Shown here: positions 1 through 9,755 of the stretch, in pieces
Layout: the number at the start of each line of letters is the position of its first letter
How positions within the stretch are numbered: the first letter of the stretch is position 1
Source: Candidatus Obscuribacterales bacterium
GTDB lineage: Bacteria; Cyanobacteriota; Vampirovibrionia; Obscuribacterales; Obscuribacteraceae
Reading direction: 5' to 3'
Assembly: GCA_019746975.1 (NCBI GenBank)
Contig: JAIERK010000041.1
Coordinates: 1 to 57,974 of the forward strand
Length of the DNA stretch: 57,974 nucleotides
The notes under the pieces: generated by a model
Database searches by the model: none
Told to the model about the DNA's origin: nothing
Seen by the model: the letters and a program-made list of their open reading frames with translations, nothing else
Position numbers and translations under genes: made by a program

Positions 1-2321
1 GATTTTGCTCCAACACTTTCGTCGCGAGAGCTGATGCTCCAGCGGCATCATTCAGCTTTAGTTTTACTTGCCCGAGCACCAGATATGATGCGTAAACCTT
101 GTCGTATTTCGATAGTGATTGATTGGCAGTCTCTTCAGCTTCCTTTAACTTGCCGCTTTCGCTCAAGATCTTCGCCTTCTCGAGCAGCATCTCAGCAAGC
201 AAAACGTCCTTGCCGTCACCTTGAGCACTGACTTTCTTGATTCCATTATCAATCGTCGAGAGCGCAATATCCAACTTACCTTGCAACCTGCTGGCACGAG
301 CCTTGAGAGACAGCCAGCGCAAGTCTTGCTCGATAGCATCATCAGAGAGCTCGCTCATTTCCCGAGCGGCATAATCTGCCTTTCCAGCTTTCAGGAGCGT
401 TTGAACAAGCGTGTAGCGGAAGGCATCCTGCGCTTGCTTTGGCAATGACTTGTAGTATTCGATAAGCTCCTCAGCGGTTTTACTCTTACGATCGGCAAGC
501 AGCTTGGCTTGTTGCAAAAGATACTTGTCGCCAGACCCTTTGACCGTGTCGCGGGTGATGTTATAGACCGTCTCGAAATTGCTCCTTGCCTCTTCGTAGC
601 GGCCCTCGACGAGCAGCAGAGAAGAAAGACTTCGCAAGATATCTTCGCGCTTCGGATCTTCCGGACTGGTATTCCCTGTCAATTGCTGCAACGCAAGCGA
701 AGTTACGAAGGCGGCTTCGGCTTGCAGATAGTTCTCTCTCTGGGTGTAGCAAAATGCAAGTGCCACCAGATCTTGGATGGAAAACGAGTTTATACCAAGC
801 GCGCGTTTATACGCGTCCTCTGCTTTGTCGAGCTCCTTACGCTGAGTATAAATCGCACCGACCCTTCTATGAGGGCGTGGATCCTTAGGATCTGCGTTGG
901 CGGCTTCTCTGTACTCTGCCAGAGCATCATCATCTTCACCTAGCGCATGAAGCGTTTCGGCCAGATTGAAATGCAGTGCGGCATCCTTAGGCTGACTCTT
1001 AATCGAATTCTTATAAGCGGCGACGAGATCGTCGAATCTCTTCTCCTTAGCAAGCAGCGCAAGCAAAGCCTTCTGCGCACCGTTGTTAGCGGGGTCGATT
1101 TTCAGAGCATCATTTAGGGTAGTAATTGCAGTCGCGTTGTCTCCCTCCTGTGAATACATATTGGACAGCTCGACCAGCTCAAATGGCTTATCTTTGCTTA
1201 GACTAACCGCCTTCTTCTGATCTTCGATTGCATCAGCAAAATTGCCCTGGTACCTGCGAATGGTGGCACGTGTTCGATAGTAGCTGGCTGTGTCGGGGTC
1301 GGCAGAGATCGCCTTCTTTAGCTCATCGAGCGCTTCCCGTAAGCGCCACTGCTGAATGTAGATCTGGGACAATCGATAATGAGACTTTCCATCCTTCTTG
1401 TTCGATTGCACACCTTCAACAGCAATATCGATCGCTGTGTCGAAATCATTTTTCGCCAATCTCTCGTTGATAAGCATCTCGCGCACTTCGCCCTGGGAGG
1501 GCTCCAGCGCCAATGCCTGGGTCAATGATTTCTCAGCTTCCGCGGGCTGGTTAAGCCAGCGCGATTGGAGAAATCCAAGTGTGCGATATCCCCAGGCAAA
1601 CTTCGGATCTTCAGCAATCGTTTTTTTACAGAAATCGACAGCAAGCTGCGCCTTGCCTTGCTTTCCAGCAACCGCAGCTCGGGCGAAGTTGACGAAGGCA
1701 TCATTTGAATATGCTCTGGGCAGGTCGGCTAGAGTCTTTTCGGCCAGGTCGGGCTTGCCCTCGAGCACCTGATTGAATGCCTCTATGCAAGATAGATACA
1801 TGCGCTCGTCGTCTTTAGACTTGGCAGCGGTCGCCACTCTGACGAACAGTTTTTTCAGATCGGCAGTTCGGTTGAGGAACATGTATGCGAAACCCAACCA
1901 GGCATGATCGCGAGTCGGCTCATCGACACCGGCGGTTGCCTTCTCCAAGATCGAAGCCGCACCCTTCCAATCACCCTGGTTGATCAGCTTCAGAGTCTTC
2001 GAGTCGAGGCCAGTCTTCACTATAGGGATAGATGGATCATCAGTCTTTTGTGCCTGGGAGCTGTCACCCCCGGAGGACGGCACACTAGCGGATGGGCTTG
2101 CAGTGCCGTCTTTCGCGGTCGCAGCAGACGAGACACCTTGTGCACTTTGCCCCTGAACGGACTGACCTGATTCAGAAGGTGCAGCCTTACTGTCGTCTTT
2201 AGCATCGCCGGCCGCACTCTCAGCGGCCACCGCCATTGGTGGCAACCCGACTCCAAGCATGAGAACAGACGCAGTGAGTAAAAGTTGCTTACTCAGCGCA
2301 ATTCGTCTCTTCTCTGCCATT
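1..2321 (-). CDS. Exported TPR-repeat protein, 3' end outside the window, apparent frameshift near the start
   Basis: A reading frame on the minus strand runs unbroken from about 2293 to the left edge and encodes a long series of TPR-like helix pairs with the usual Tyr/Ala/Leu/Pro spacing (for example EALDELKKAISADPDTASYY). TPR proteins are scaffolds for protein-protein contacts. The N-terminus has a problem. The ATG at 2321, two bases after the mutS stop and so probably translationally coupled to it, begins MAEKRRIALSKQ, a good signal-peptide n-region. The hydrophobic core and Ala-X-Ala site (LLTASVLML, then MAVAAES) lie in the next frame. The frames join at a run of five T (five A on the plus strand, 2280-2284); removing one base would give one perfect signal peptide. 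Without that correction the first in-frame ATG is at 2260. After the signal peptide comes a Ser/Ala/Lys/Asp-rich linker, then repeats for at least 600 residues. Product family is clear; its partner is unknown. Confidence 0.8.
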
Positions 2322-2323
2322 TT

Positions 2324-4966
2324 TCACTCCTTGGTTGCAACACTCACCGAACGCTCTGACGAGTCTATCGCTTTTTGAGACAGATCGTTAGGGTCACAGT
2401 TCTTAACGGTTTCAAAGAGGGACAGTTGCATTACTTCGTCCATCGGTATATTCCGCATTCTGGGACCATCCAAGATTTTACTGGCAACTCCGCGTTTTTC
2501 CATCTGGTTAATCAGATACTGAGCTCTGTCGATCACTTGACTGGGCAATCCAGCCATTTTAGCGACCTGCACTCCAAAGCTGCGACTGGCGCCGCCGGGC
2601 ACAACCGAGCGGATGAACTCCACATGACCATCCGACTCTGTGACAAGGACCTGATAATTAACTATCTGAGGAAGGAAGTTGGCAAGACCATTGAGCTCAT
2701 GATAGTGGGTCGCAAAGATGGTGCGCGCCCGGACTACCTTGGCGAGAAACTCGGCTACCGACCAGGCAATCGCAACGCCATCGTAGGTGCTGGTACCTCG
2801 GCCAACTTCATCGAGCAGAATCAAGGAACGATCCGTTGCGCTTCGGCAACACTGGGTCGTCTCACTCATCTCGACAAGGAACGTCGATTGCCCCTGGGTC
2901 AAATCATCGACTGCGCCAATACGCGTGAAGATGCGGTCGACAAGACCGATGCGCGCAGTCTCGGCCGGGACGAACGAACCCATTTGCGCCAGGATCGTAA
3001 TCAGCGCCACCTGTCTCAGGTAGCTCGATTTTCCAGACATGTTCGGCCCGGTCAGGACGACCAACTGGTGATCGTCGCTTTGTCCAAGCAGCCTCGTGTT
3101 GTTGGCGACATATTTGCCCATCGGCAAAATGCTCTCCAGCACCGGATGACGTCCATCGGTAATCTCGATAACGTGCGAGCGATCGACCACTGGTCGAACG
3201 TACCTTCTCTCATGGGCAACTTTCGAAAGCGACAGCAGCGCATCGACCGATGCCAACATGTTGGCTACAAAGTTTAGGTCGCTACCAAAAGTCGTTAGTT
3301 GCTTCCGCAAATCCTGGAACATCTTGAATTCGACGTCGGACTGATTTTTCTCTGCATTCAGTATTCGCGCTTCGTATTCTTTGAGCTCAGGTGTGATGTA
3401 GCGCTCTGCGTTCGAGAGGGTTTGCTTGCGAATGTAGTCGTCAGGAACATGCTCTTGATTGGCGCGAGTGACTTCTATGAAGTAGCCGAACGTCCTGTTG
3501 AAGCCGACCTTCAAACTCTTGACGCCGGTGCGCTCCTGCTCATTGACCTGGAATTTGTCAATCCAGTCTTTTCCGCCTCCTAGCAGAGACCTGATTTCAT
3601 CAAGCTCTTCAGAATATCCATCTCGGAAGATTCCGCCTTCGGTGATCTCGCGCGGCGGATCATCGCCGATCGTTTTAGCAATAATTGACTCGAGTTCCGC
3701 CAGCGTCGAGGGTATGTTAGCGACACAGTTGAGATAACTGCTTCGGCTTTCCGCCAGATTGACGGCTAGTTTAGGAAGCTCTGACAGGGAACACTTGATA
3801 GCTACAAGGTCTTTAGGAGAAATGGTCCCGGAAGTTAACCGAACAGCGAGTCGCTCGAGATCAGAAACACCGGAGAGTAGCTGCGATATCGTGTGTCTCT
3901 GTTGGCCATCCGTCGAAAGCTCTTCGACTGCATCTTGTCTCGCTGTAATCTCTTCGGCGGCAAGAAGAGGGCGCAGCAACCATTTGCGCAACATTCGGCC
4001 ACCCATGGCCGTGCTGGTCTTGTCGATAGTCCACAGCAGGCTTCCTTCGAAAGTGCGTTCACGACTGGTTTCTGTTAGTTCGAGGTTACGGCGAGTATTG
4101 GGATCAAGCACGAGATGACCGGCAACACTGTAAGCCGACACACCTTGAAACGTAGGGCGCTGGGCGCCTTGCGTCCGCTCCAAATATTCGATGATTGCTC
4201 CGGCGGCGCTGACGGCAAGCGGCATGTCCTGGCAACCGAAGCCTTCCAGTGTCGAAACCCCGAAAGTCTCGAGTACTCGCCTCTGGGCTGGTTCAAACTG
4301 GAAAAACATCGAGGGACGCCCGGTTATCCGGTATTGTCCCGCACATCCTTCAGGGACATCTGCCACTTCCTTTGGTACCACTTCACCAGGACCGGGTTTT
4401 ACAACCTTTAGTGGAACCAGGATCTCTTTGGGGGACAAGCGCCCCAGTTCGAGCAACAGATCAGCCTCTTCGAGCTGCGTAACCATGAACTCACCGCAAG
4501 AGGCATCGACGCATGCTAAGCCCCAGGCTGATCCTCCGCGAACGATCGAGACCAGGTAATTATTTTCTCTAGAAGGTAAGAGATGCGACTCGAGAACCGT
4601 GCCTGGAGTAAGCACACGCGAGACTTGCCGCTCAATGGGTCCTTTCTCGGCGCCAACCACGCCGACCTGTTCGCAAATAGCCACCGAGTAGCCCTTTGCA
4701 AGAAGTCGAGCCAAGTAAGCATCGACCGCCCGGTAGGGAACACCCGCCATCGGCATGCGTCCATTCGGATAAGACGGCTCCGGCCGTCCGGTCAGAGTGA
4801 TATCCAGCTCACGGGCCGCGACACGAGCATCGGTATCGAATAGCTCATAAAAATCGCCGACCCGAAATAGCAAAAGAGATTCCGGATACTGCGCCTTGAC
4901 GTCCCAATACTGACGCATCATTGGCGAAAGGTTTTCGACCTTCTCACTTTTTTCACTCGCAGCCAA
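2324..4966 (-). CDS. mutS: DNA mismatch repair ATPase MutS
   Basis: An 880-residue MutS, normal length for the MutS1 family. It recognises mispaired or looped DNA and recruits MutL. The N-terminal mismatch-binding domain carries the GDFYELF motif that stacks on the mispair. The C-terminal ATPase carries the Walker A GPNMSGKSS, the Walker B LILLDEVGRGTSTYDG and the downstream ATHYHEL. The start is TTG at 4966, chosen because a GAGGAAAC Shine-Dalgarno precedes it and the protein then begins just before the conserved domain (MRQYWDVKAQYPE). The TPR gene follows two bases after the stop, so the two are likely one transcript. A divergent promoter region of about 200 bases separates it from the plus-strand gene at 5169. 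No mutL is visible in the window. Confidence 0.97.
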   Translation of the reverse strand: MAASEKSEKVENLSPMMRQYWDVKAQYPESLLLFRVGDFYELFDTDARVAARELDITLTGRPEPSYPNGRMPMAGVPYRAVDAYLARLLAKGYSVAICEQVGVVGAEKGPIERQVSRVLTPGTVLESHLLPSRENNYLVSIVRGGSAWGLACVDASCGEFMVTQLEEADLLLELGRLSPKEILVPLKVVKPGPGEVVPKEVADVPEGCAGQYRITGRPSMFFQFEPAQRRVLETFGVSTLEGFGCQDMPLAVSAAGAIIEYLERTQGAQRPTFQGVSAYSVAGHLVLDPNTRRNLELTETSRERTFEGSLLWTIDKTSTAMGGRMLRKWLLRPLLAAEEITARQDAVEELSTDGQQRHTISQLLSGVSDLERLAVRLTSGTISPKDLVAIKCSLSELPKLAVNLAESRSSYLNCVANIPSTLAELESIIAKTIGDDPPREITEGGIFRDGYSEELDEIRSLLGGGKDWIDKFQVNEQERTGVKSLKVGFNRTFGYFIEVTRANQEHVPDDYIRKQTLSNAERYITPELKEYEARILNAEKNQSDVEFKMFQDLRKQLTTFGSDLNFVANMLASVDALLSLSKVAHERRYVRPVVDRSHVIEITDGRHPVLESILPMGKYVANNTRLLGQSDDHQLVVLTGPNMSGKSSYLRQVALITILAQMGSFVPAETARIGLVDRIFTRIGAVDDLTQGQSTFLVEMSETTQCCRSATDRSLILLDEVGRGTSTYDGVAIAWSVAEFLAKVVRARTIFATHYHELNGLANFLPQIVNYQVLVTESDGHVEFIRSVVPGGASRSFGVQVAKMAGLPSQVIDRAQYLINQMEKRGVASKILDGPRMRNIPMDEVMQLSLFETVKNCDPNDLSQKAIDSSERSVSVATKE

Positions 4967-5115
4967 GTTTCCTCACCCTCATTGAGAACGTGATGTAACC
5001 GCATGATAATCTGTCGCTGAAATCGAGCACAGCAACGTGGTTACCCAGTTTTGACCAGTCAATATTACATGTTGCCCCAAGGCGGCGCTAATAAGCTTCT
5101 GGTAATATGGGAAAC

Positions 5116-5144
5116 TTGAAAGTGTCAACTCAATTCACTATCGA
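5116..5144 (+). promoter_or_regulatory. Candidate sigma70-type promoter for the 5169 gene
   Basis: TTGAAA (5116-5121), a 17-base spacer and TATCGA (5139-5144). The start codon follows 24 bases after the -10, leaving a short 5' leader. The -10 matches the consensus only partly, so this is a candidate. Confidence 0.3.
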
Positions 5145-5168
5145 TATGCAGGAAATATAGGTTCAATC

Positions 5169-5894
5169 ATGTTAAGGGCATCTTCCATAAGTTTGATCGT
5201 TGCAAGTACTCTTTCTCTCTCGCTCTGCCTACAGGCGGCGAACGCGGCTCCATCGGACAGCCTGATTGCGCAGAAGAGCAAGGATGTCGATGCCAAGAAG
5301 GTAGATACTTCGGCAAAGGATTCCAAGACACCGGCTAAAACGGACAAGGCACCTGCCAAAGACGCAAAAGACATCAAGGATTCCAAAGACGCGAAAGATA
5401 CTAAGGATGCTAAATCGGAAGGCGACGCCAAGGGTAGTGACAAGGAAAAAGCCGACGCCAAGGCTGAGGAGCCGGAGAAAGAGGTTGTTTTAACCAACGT
5501 CAACAATGTTTCTCCAGAACAGTTGATTGAAAAACCCAAAGATTTCCTCGGCAAGAATATTCGTTTTACCGCTGATTTTGCTGGATTCTGCACTTTAGCA
5601 CTTAACTACAAGCCGGCTTTTCGTCCGCAGAAGACCCACATCTCTTTCCTCGTAAGAAAGCCAGACAGCAAGGTGCCGTTATCTGAAATGAAGCTCGCTT
5701 TGCCAATTCCAAAAGAAACCGACAAGACCAAGAATAAGTTGCTGACGTCTCTAAAAGATGGGGACAAGCTCGAGATAACGGGCAAGGTCTTCTCGACTGC
5801 CCTTGACGAGCCTTGGATTGATGTAGTCGCAGTCAAGCGTTTATCAGAAGCCAAAAAGGCAGACGGCGATGATTCTTCCGACGATGAGGAATAA
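5169..5894 (+). CDS. Exported Lys/Asp/Ala-rich protein with a C-terminal OB-like domain
   Basis: 241 residues. Residues 1-27 form a signal peptide (hydrophobic LIVASTLSLSLCL, cleavage after ANA). Residues 30-105 are a very low-complexity linker built from DAKD/SKD/TKD units, extended and highly charged. Residues 110-230 form a compact beta-rich domain (LIEKPKDFLGKNIRFTADF, GDKLEITGKVFST, PWIDVVAVKRL), whose pattern of a short strand, a K-G-K turn and a closing V-x-V-x strand resembles OB-fold domains; I do not recognise the family. The tail is acidic (DGDDSSDDEE). It sits 31 bases before the roadblock gene on the same strand, so they may share a transcript. Function unknown; an envelope role is inferred from export only. 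Confidence 0.75.
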   Translation: MLRASSISLIVASTLSLSLCLQAANAAPSDSLIAQKSKDVDAKKVDTSAKDSKTPAKTDKAPAKDAKDIKDSKDAKDTKDAKSEGDAKGSDKEKADAKAEEPEKEVVLTNVNNVSPEQLIEKPKDFLGKNIRFTADFAGFCTLALNYKPAFRPQKTHISFLVRKPDSKVPLSEMKLALPIPKETDKTKNKLLTSLKDGDKLEITGKVFSTALDEPWIDVVAVKRLSEAKKADGDDSSDDEE

Positions 5895-5925
5895 TGGATA
5901 GGTAGCTAAACTGGGGGAAAGGTTT

Positions 5926-6297
5926 GTGGCTGAGATCAATGAGCACGTTAAACAGCTTGTCGCTTCGCTCAACGGCAAGCATGGCATTCTCGGATGCCTG
6001 CTTGTAGGACGCGACGGCACCGTCCTTTGTACTTCGCTGCCTACAGAGATTGAGGTCGCTACAATAGGCGCTCTTTCTGCCACGTTGTTCTCCAATAACG
6101 ACGTCTCCATCCAACGCATGAACCGCGGAGCACTGGTGCAGATGACCCTTTTGACCGACCAGGGGATATTGCATTTCATAGAGACCGCTGGGCACTACCT
6201 CGTGGTGCTTACAGCGCGTGGGCAGAGAATCAATCTCGAGGGTCTGATTCGCTCGGTCGATGATCAGGGCAAATCGCTGGCAAAAGTGCTGGTTTAA
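5926..6297 (+). CDS. Roadblock/LC7 domain protein
   Basis: 123 residues starting at GTG 5926, placed by a strong GGGGGAAAGG Shine-Dalgarno. The whole protein is one roadblock/LC7 domain: an N-terminal helix (HVKQLVASLNGKHG), the strand ILGCLLVGRDGTVLC, the central IGALSATLFSNN helix and the strands LVQMTLLTDQGILHF and HYLVVLTARG. Bacterial members (MglB, the Streptomyces conservon proteins) bind and regulate small Ras-like GTPases. No MglA-type GTPase gene is visible in this window, so its partner must be elsewhere. An intrinsic terminator follows directly. The family call is strong; the regulatory target is unknown. Confidence 0.85.
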   Translation: MAEINEHVKQLVASLNGKHGILGCLLVGRDGTVLCTSLPTEIEVATIGALSATLFSNNDVSIQRMNRGALVQMTLLTDQGILHFIETAGHYLVVLTARGQRINLEGLIRSVDDQGKSLAKVLV

Positions 6298-6324
6298 AAC
6301 CAACAATTCGATAGAGCACGTAAT

Positions 6325-6366
6325 AACCTCTTCAATGAGAGACTGTCTCGTTTGAAGAGGTTTTTT
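6325..6366 (+). terminator. Intrinsic terminator after the roadblock gene
   Basis: AACCTCTTCAA (6325-6335) pairs perfectly with TTGAAGAGGTT (6352-6362). An inner GAGAC/GTCTC pairing extends the hairpin, and a run of T follows to 6366. Confidence 0.9.
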
Positions 6367-6580
6367 CACCAGCTTAAACAGTTGTGAATCCGCCTAAGTC
6401 TCGTCGTCAGCGGGCTGAACGAAACATCCAAGTTGGTGCCTGGAGATCCTCAAGAATCTTTGACAAGAAGGCACGCGAACTGCTATATGCCGGCGAGACG
6501 TCGGCGGTCCCAGTGCTTTGCCTCTGTGAGAGCGACACTTCGATGATTGAACATGTTCGAACTTACTGAGGGGAGTGTAT

Positions 6581-7873
6581 TCAGCGCCGGAAATTGGCGC
6601 TTGCAATCACTTTTCTAGCGGCCTCGAGCCCACTCAAGTAGGCACCATGGACGGTGCCCTGATGCAGCCTCGTCGTTGCTTCACCGGCAAAGAAGAGCCG
6701 ATTAACCGGTTCTCTGAGCGCATCAAACAGCCTTGGTGAAGCCCCGGGATGAACGACAGAGTATGACCCTAAAGAGTGCGGATCTTTACCCCAGCGAGTG
6801 ACCGAGCTATCCACGACATCGCTGACACGCCTGGGGAAGAGCCTTCCGAGCAGGTCGAGCACTTTGGTCACCGCTTGTTCATCCGGAAGAGACTCCCACT
6901 GTCGAGCTGTGTCCGAGGCGATACACGCGACAAGAACCGGCTGATCGACATAGCGATACCAGTTAAAAAACTGGCAAATCGCCGTCTTTTTCTTTGGCAC
7001 CATTTCTATATAATCAAAGTCATGAGGCCAAAATGCTTGTGAGAAGCGAATAGCTACCTTGTTGAACAAACCCATTTTTACGGAAGCAAACGTCTCCTCC
7101 ATATAGTCCGGCAAGGTGGGGGAAAACTTGACGACACCTGATTGTAAAACACCCAGGGGCAGCGTAATGATCGCTGCATCGCCCTTGTAAGTCGCAGCAC
7201 TAGTTTCAACAACGACTGCTGACCTGCTGTTGTTTACGTCAAGGACTGTTTCTTGCAATCGAATATCGAGACCACATGCAAGCACGTCGATCAATTGAGA
7301 AAAGCCGTGCGGAAACACAAGATCGCCACCACGAAATGCGACAGACCCAGAGGTCAAGGCGAAGAGCGACTGCTCATCAAGTCTAGCTGCGTTAAGCGCC
7401 TCGAATTCGATCAGATGCCGATTGAGAAAACATATCTCAGGCTCACTCATGTCGCTTTCCTCGGTAAGCATCGCAACGCCTTCAGCTACGGAGATGTCTC
7501 GATCGAGACTTCTAGCAATCCGCTTCAGCCGGGGAATTACCCGATCCGCTCTAGCTGCGAACATGAGCTTTTTCCAGGCTTGTATCTGACAACCATCATC
7601 ATCCAACAGAAGACTGCTCTTCATTTGAGCGTCGCGTGTTTCGATTCGATTCGCGTGAGCGAGGTCGAAGAGTGGATTCTTTGATTTTCCGTGAATCCAG
7701 GTTGCACCGAGATCGACTGGGACACCGAGTGTTTCGTCGGTCCAGATGCGACCGCCTATTCGACGTCGTGATTCCAGCACGATAACATCTGCACCGCACT
7801 TCTTCAGATGCTGAGCCGCAGTCAGACCAGCCATGCCCGCTCCGACTACCAGAACTTTGTTTCCATGGGACAT
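6581..7873 (-). CDS. Flavin-containing monoamine/polyamine oxidase family protein
   Basis: 430 residues. An N-terminal Rossmann motif binds FAD (VLVVGAGMAGLTAA, residues 7-20), followed by the ribose-binding Glu (VIVLES) and the RIGGRIWT motif typical of the amine oxidase family (PF01593). The C-terminus carries the second FAD motif LFFAGEATTRLHQGTVHGA. Family members oxidise primary or secondary amines, polyamines or related substrates to imines with release of hydrogen peroxide; the substrate cannot be read from sequence. No signal peptide is apparent, suggesting a cytoplasmic enzyme. The start ATG (MSHGNK) is close to the flavin motif as expected. The Spy-like gene lies 23 bases upstream on the same strand, so a shared transcript is possible. 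Confidence 0.9.
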   Translation of the reverse strand: MSHGNKVLVVGAGMAGLTAAQHLKKCGADVIVLESRRRIGGRIWTDETLGVPVDLGATWIHGKSKNPLFDLAHANRIETRDAQMKSSLLLDDDGCQIQAWKKLMFAARADRVIPRLKRIARSLDRDISVAEGVAMLTEESDMSEPEICFLNRHLIEFEALNAARLDEQSLFALTSGSVAFRGGDLVFPHGFSQLIDVLACGLDIRLQETVLDVNNSRSAVVVETSAATYKGDAAIITLPLGVLQSGVVKFSPTLPDYMEETFASVKMGLFNKVAIRFSQAFWPHDFDYIEMVPKKKTAICQFFNWYRYVDQPVLVACIASDTARQWESLPDEQAVTKVLDLLGRLFPRRVSDVVDSSVTRWGKDPHSLGSYSVVHPGASPRLFDALREPVNRLFFAGEATTRLHQGTVHGAYLSGLEAARKVIASANFRR

Positions 7874-7896
7874 GGATGCACTCCACGCAGTCGAGG

Positions 7897-8397
7897 TTAT
7901 TTCCAGCCCTGTTTGTCGCGATAGACTTTGTATTTTTCGTTTTGATCAGGCGTCAATACTTGTTGAACTTTGAGACGAAGCGCCAGATACTGTGCCGATA
8001 GATCGTTATGCACGCGATTGAACTCCGCCTGCGTTGAGATGATCGTTTCGTCCGACTTGCCTGATGTTAGCGAGCTCAAGAATTCGTCTCTCAACTCGTC
8101 ATGCTTCTTGCGCATCGGCTCGATGCGCCCTTTGAAGTCCTGCACAATCTCGGATATCGTTTTCTTCTGTTCGTCCGAAGCGCCAACAGCCTTCAGTATC
8201 GGCTCCAGATGCGAACCGAACGGCTTCTGCCCCTGAGCAGAAGGTACTGCCCCAGCCTGAATAATGGTCGTCTGAGAGAGTACCCTCGTGACCTTGCCTT
8301 TATCCTGCTGAGCATGACTCTGTCCATGAAGAGCAAAGCAGGTTGCAAGAATGGCAGTAAATGTAGAACCGATAGTAGCTAGTTTCATACTGATCAT
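7897..8397 (-). CDS. Exported Spy/CpxP-like small helical protein
   Basis: 166 residues with a signal peptide (LATIGSTFTAILATCFALHG, cleavage near SHAQQ). The mature part is almost entirely helical with the pattern of the Spy/CpxP/heavy-metal-sensor family: DEQKKTISEIVQDF, MRKKHDELRDEFLSSL, FNRVHNDLSAQYLALRLKVQQVLTPDQ, where LTPDQ stands for the family LTxxQ box. Such proteins are periplasmic chaperones or stress sensors. Two start codons are possible (8397 or 8388); the second gives a more usual n-region. Ends 23 bases before the amine oxidase start. Confidence 0.7.
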   Translation of the reverse strand: MISMKLATIGSTFTAILATCFALHGQSHAQQDKGKVTRVLSQTTIIQAGAVPSAQGQKPFGSHLEPILKAVGASDEQKKTISEIVQDFKGRIEPMRKKHDELRDEFLSSLTSGKSDETIISTQAEFNRVHNDLSAQYLALRLKVQQVLTPDQNEKYKVYRDKQGWK

Positions 8398-8858
8398 CGG
8401 AAAGCTCTATTGAGCTACCCGAAGGCTCCAATTTTCACTCATACGAACTACACGACGTCGATGCCTCGTTCACGTTCCCGCAGTTTCCCTCTCTTGCCAA
8501 ACAAATTTTGAAAAACGGCTGAACCATCATTCCGGTTGTCTGATTTCGCGATTCCGCCTTGACGGTCTTGAAGTGAGAACCGCCCCAACGATGGGATGCC
8601 TGACTAACACATTTTACCTTGTACCCACGACCGCGCACGCCTAATACGGCGCCTGCATATTATGCGACGCAGCTCTGGAGTGCCGTCGCAGGTTTAACGC
8701 GCCTAGACGCACACCGCCTCAGATCCGCCGGTATAAAGCGGAGACCGAACGAGGTCGAAAACCTCAGCACTCGATCTTCCAGACATCGACGCCGATCAAT
8801 CGAGATTGACCGTCTGCCCACCAAGCATGATACCAAAAGCGGCATCATGTCGATACCG
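8398..8858. other. Intergenic stretch without a supported gene
   Basis: About 460 bases. Only short overlapping frames with no ribosome site and no family-like composition were seen. Part of it may be the eroded 3' end of the DUF6745-like gene that stops at 8859. Confidence 0.5.
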
Positions 8859-9755
8859 CTAGTCCAACACCACTTGCACGGCGGAATCGGCTATCTCACG
8901 CGATACGATATTGCCGTTCATTGCAAAGACGCTCCATCCATCTCTGAATTCGACGGCCGGACCATTCTCTTTGTGAAGCAGAACCTGACGATTGATGCTG
9001 AGCGACTTCGGACGTTCGGTGAGAATGCAGAGGTCCACGAACGGCCACCACCACCCAGCGGACTGGGCGATCTCTACGATGCCCTGCATGTCATTGAGAC
9101 TCATCCCCGCGATATTGGCGTAATCGAGGAATGCAAAAAACGCGCCATCCATATTGCCAAAGCTGCACGCTGTCAACTGTTTGGAGATGCGCGCCCATGT
9201 GACACAGTTGTCCATGTTCTTCAGCTCTTCTTTTGTGAGCTCCTCTTTAACAGCCGCCACTGCGTTGTTCCAAACTTCAGGCGATATGTTGGCCCCCTTG
9301 GTTCGACTGCCGGCGAACAGCGAGAGACGAGCCTGCTCGGCTCTGTCAACTTGCTGATTGGCGATTTGGCGTGCAATCGGTAGAACGACATTGTTGCGCA
9401 ATGCCGTAAGAGATCCGCGCGAAAGCTGGAGTTGAATCTGCTCCCAGTGCAAAGTCTGGTTCATCACCTCCGCCTTCTGCCAGAGTTTTTTCATCATGAA
9501 CTCTTGCGGTCGGCGTGCAACGCGCTCGTTGACATTGGATACGGCCGTGGAGATATGGGCAGCAGCTATCGCTCCTGCCATCGGCGAATCCAACCAGACA
9601 TAACGGGTCGGTTGCGGGAGTCCGACGATTCTATATGCATCCCGAACGGCGCGTTCGGTCACATTGCGATCTGCCACTCGTGTGGACAAAGCAATATTCA
9701 TCCACAATTCTACGTGCCTGGATAGGCTTAGTCTTGTTTGCTCATCTAGGGACAT
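8859..9755 (-). CDS. DUF6745-like protein, C-terminus shortened
   Basis: 298 residues. The pattern VWLDSPMAGAIAAA near residue 55, the Gly/Trp-rich SAGWWWPFVDLCILTERP near 230 and the end LLHKENGPAVEFRDGWSVFAMNG match my memory of the DUF6745 family, often found with leucine-rich-repeat proteins and of unknown function. In that family the DGWxVYAxxG strand is normally followed by a conserved helix with a VRRxMxERYG-like motif. Here the frame stops about 17 residues after the strand and I find no such helix in the next frames, so the gene may be truncated. No signal peptide or membrane segment. The family call is from memory of conserved words. Confidence 0.6.
   Translation of the reverse strand: MSLDEQTRLSLSRHVELWMNIALSTRVADRNVTERAVRDAYRIVGLPQPTRYVWLDSPMAGAIAAAHISTAVSNVNERVARRPQEFMMKKLWQKAEVMNQTLHWEQIQLQLSRGSLTALRNNVVLPIARQIANQQVDRAEQARLSLFAGSRTKGANISPEVWNNAVAAVKEELTKEELKNMDNCVTWARISKQLTACSFGNMDGAFFAFLDYANIAGMSLNDMQGIVEIAQSAGWWWPFVDLCILTERPKSLSINRQVLLHKENGPAVEFRDGWSVFAMNGNIVSREIADSAVQVVLD

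Noticed and set aside
2375..3277. 300-codon plus-strand frame opposite mutS
   Set aside because: Antisense to conserved MutS coding sequence; no ribosome site.
6384..6569. 61-codon plus-strand frame after the roadblock terminator
   Set aside because: No ribosome site, composition not protein-like, and it lies between a terminator and the convergent end of the amine oxidase.
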